Assembly (NCBI GenBank): GCA_039198225.1
Contig: JBCCTQ010000002.1
Location: forward strand, 62,001-126,000
Source of the DNA: JASJAR01 sp039198225
Lineage (GTDB): Bacteria > Pseudomonadota > Alphaproteobacteria > Rhodobacterales > Rhodobacteraceae
DNA: 64,000 nucleotides
Reading direction: 5' to 3'
Under the pieces are notes generated by a model. It worked only from the letters and a program-made list of their open reading frames with translations. It made no database searches and was not told where the DNA came from. This document shows positions 62,621 through 64,000 of the stretch, piece after piece. The stretch's first letter is position 1. Each line of letters starts with the position of its first letter. A program made the translations under genes and the position numbers.

Positions 62621-62992
62621 GGGGCTCTCCAGGGCGTCGGCGCTACACTCACTTGGCCGAGCTTAACCCGCCGAAGCAGGGATCAATTTGCGCTGGGTCA
62701 AATCGGGCGATGGAGGTTGTCCATAGACTGCACGCTTTCGGATGACCGGGATCGGGCGACCAACCGCGTCCCAAAATCCGCGAGCCACAGCCATGTTAAT
62801 TCGGCATACGTCAGGAGGATTTACGATTGCCCCAGCCTTCACTCGGGCAATTCGGGCAGAACAGCATACCCCATCCCGCTCGCTCTACGGCACTTTATAT
62901 AAGCTCATGGTGGCTTTGCGCCGGCAATCGGCACTCATTCCCTGACGATCGACGCAGCGTTACTCACGCATCTGCGAGTTCGTCATTGGCCA
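62621..62992. other. Gene-poor gap
   Basis: 372 bases with several short frames but none with a recognisable product. A TTG-started frame at 62827 has AGGAGG before it, but its product is low-complexity. Base composition is less GC-rich than the neighbours in 62780-62960, which may mark transferred or decayed sequence. Confidence 0.4.
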
Positions 62993-63853
62993 TTACAGTG
63001 TCCGCGCTGTCTTTATTGCCTCAACCATAGCGTCAGCCAATTGCGTTGGAGCTTGAGGGGAGCGCAGGATTGAACGGAGCGACACGGGAAGGTCCGGAAA
63101 CCCATCCTTCTTTTTCAAGGTGACCAACGCGTCGTCCACACAAGATCCCGGCAGCAATCCGACGGCGAGGCCGGATCGAAGCGCAGCCTTTAGACTTGTG
63201 AAACTCCCGCTTTGAAACGCAATTCGGAAATCCCTGCCCGATTTTTTGAGCGCCTCGGATGGAAGGTCTCGCCAATAACACGGCCGGTCAAGCAGAGCCA
63301 AGGGCACCGGGGCATCTTTCGGCCAGACCGCACCTTGGCGGGCGGCCCATACGATTGGCTCACTGCCAAGGGGCTCTCCTCCTAAATCGTCAAGACCGGA
63401 GCAAACGGCGACATCTAAGTCCCCGGAGTGAAGAGCGGCGGGATATCCTGACGTACAGCCTGAGCGGGCCAAAACCTGAACGCCGGGATGGGCATCTGCG
63501 AACAGCGACAAGATGCGTTCGAGCATATCCTCGTCGAAATCATCCGGAAGGCCCACGCGGATTGCGCCGGTCAAAGGTTCAAGAAAGAGGTCTGCGGCAT
63601 CCCTGATGGCAGAGAGGATTGGCTGAGCACGCATCAACAAAGCCTCTCCGGCCGATGTCAGCGCCATGCCCCGCGCGCTTCGAACGAACAGCGTTGTTCC
63701 TAGGCTCTCTTCCAGCTTTCGGAGTTGAACACTGATCGCCGATTGGGTCCGTCCCAAACGGTTCGCCGCACCGGTGAGGGTTCCACATTCCGCGATAATC
63801 GCGAACGTATGAAGAAGGTCAGAGCCAAGTGGCAGACGTTCGATTTTATTCAT
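62993..63853 (-). CDS. LysR-family transcriptional regulator, second
   Basis: 286 residues. Helix-turn-helix LLHTFAIIAECGTLTGAANRLGRTQSAISVQLRKLEESLG, effector domain from about 90. Divergent from the gene beginning at 63936, which it probably controls. Confidence 0.92.
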   Translation of the reverse strand: MNKIERLPLGSDLLHTFAIIAECGTLTGAANRLGRTQSAISVQLRKLEESLGTTLFVRSARGMALTSAGEALLMRAQPILSAIRDAADLFLEPLTGAIRVGLPDDFDEDMLERILSLFADAHPGVQVLARSGCTSGYPAALHSGDLDVAVCSGLDDLGGEPLGSEPIVWAARQGAVWPKDAPVPLALLDRPCYWRDLPSEALKKSGRDFRIAFQSGSFTSLKAALRSGLAVGLLPGSCVDDALVTLKKKDGFPDLPVSLRSILRSPQAPTQLADAMVEAIKTARTL

Positions 63854-63897
63854 GGGACTTATCGTATTTATTCGTTTTTGCTAAAGCAATGGCCAAC

Positions 63898-63911
63898 CTA
63901 AGGTCCCTTAG
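63898..63911. promoter_or_regulatory. Palindrome in the LysR divergent gap
   Basis: CTAAGG-TC-CCTTAG, with a further CCTAAG at 63914, lies between the divergent starts. A suitable site for the LysR regulator. Confidence 0.4.
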
Positions 63912-63935
63912 AACCTAAGCGACCGAGGGATGGGA

Positions 63936-64000
63936 ATGGACGCTGCGCAGGCTTCGATGTTGGTCGTCATTGGCCTTTTGGGCGGCATGTGGAACGCGAT
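63936..64000 (+). CDS. Start of a divergent gene, likely membrane protein (3' end outside window)
   Basis: ATG at 63936 after GAGGGATGGG. Only 21 residues are visible (MDAAQASMLVVIGLLGGMWN), forming the beginning of a hydrophobic helix. Identity cannot be determined; the divergent LysR gene is its likely regulator. Confidence 0.55.
   Translation, partial: MDAAQASMLVVIGLLGGMWNA

Noticed and set aside
62827..63030. TTG-started 67-codon frame with AGGAGG ribosome-binding site
   Set aside because: Product has no recognisable domain or helix pattern, and the frame runs into the end of the convergent LysR gene.

Overview
The window is chromosomal DNA of a GC-rich alphaproteobacterium, most likely a Rhodobacterales (Roseobacter/Rhodobacter-type) member. 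The basis is the protein sequences and the gene neighbourhoods: a complete urtABCDE urea importer, purL next to bolA and grxD, glnB-glnA, yajC-secD-secF followed by ccmABCDG, murI-argC-ccmE-ndk, and a cueR/copA pair. I see no rRNA, tRNA, CRISPR array, prophage or insertion sequence. Genes are dense and mostly in short operons with start/stop overlaps.

Layout. 1-1620: end of a sugar-ABC locus (a partial glycoside hydrolase and an ABC ATPase gene carrying a frameshift). 1793-4443: a PAS-GGDEF-EAL cyclic-di-GMP protein and a small secreted protein. 4444-11331: urea importer urtABCDE with an acetyltransferase gene inside it, preceded by a long leader that can fold into several nested hairpins. 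11517-17520: six tightly packed genes (LptF/LptG-like permease, deacetylase, two different LpxB-like glycosyltransferases, a family-2 glycosyltransferase, an acetyltransferase) that look like an uncharacterised glycolipid assembly and export pathway. 17625-21855: TfoX C-terminal domain protein, ndk, ccmE, argC, murI, acyltransferase. 22028-27583: LysR regulator, a candidate small RNA, VOC protein, purL, CAT-like acetyltransferase, bolA, small membrane protein, grxD. 27605-33231: DUF808 protein, cytochrome P450, Lrp/AsnC regulator, ferredoxin-NADP reductase, a 55-residue DUF1127 protein, gapdh. 33349-36080: copper efflux copA-cueR with a clear MerR-type promoter. 36077-42824: ABC exporter, family-8 glycosyltransferase, biotin-sulfoxide-reductase-type molybdoenzyme, DUF3108 protein, rfbC. 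42921-47800: glnBA, orphan P-loop ATPase, metA, alpha/beta hydrolase. 47986-58438: DUF1223 protein, aconitase, ccmABCDG, TauE-type permease, secDF-yajC. 58691-64000: alpha/beta hydrolase with divergent ArsR-type regulator, serS, TspO-like protein, flavodoxin, LysR regulator and the first codons of a divergent gene.

Three things stand out beyond the ordinary genes: (i) the double LpxB-like operon; (ii) the structured urtA leader; (iii) a dispersed intergenic repeat of about 57 bases made of two hairpins and a conserved tail, present in several complete and partial copies, in which the second hairpin differs between copies in a way that keeps pairing. A compact hairpin-CCUCCC-terminator small RNA candidate lies after the first LysR gene. 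Nitrogen genes (urt, glnBA) and cytochrome c maturation genes (ccmE apart from ccmABCDG) are each spread over two places in the window.
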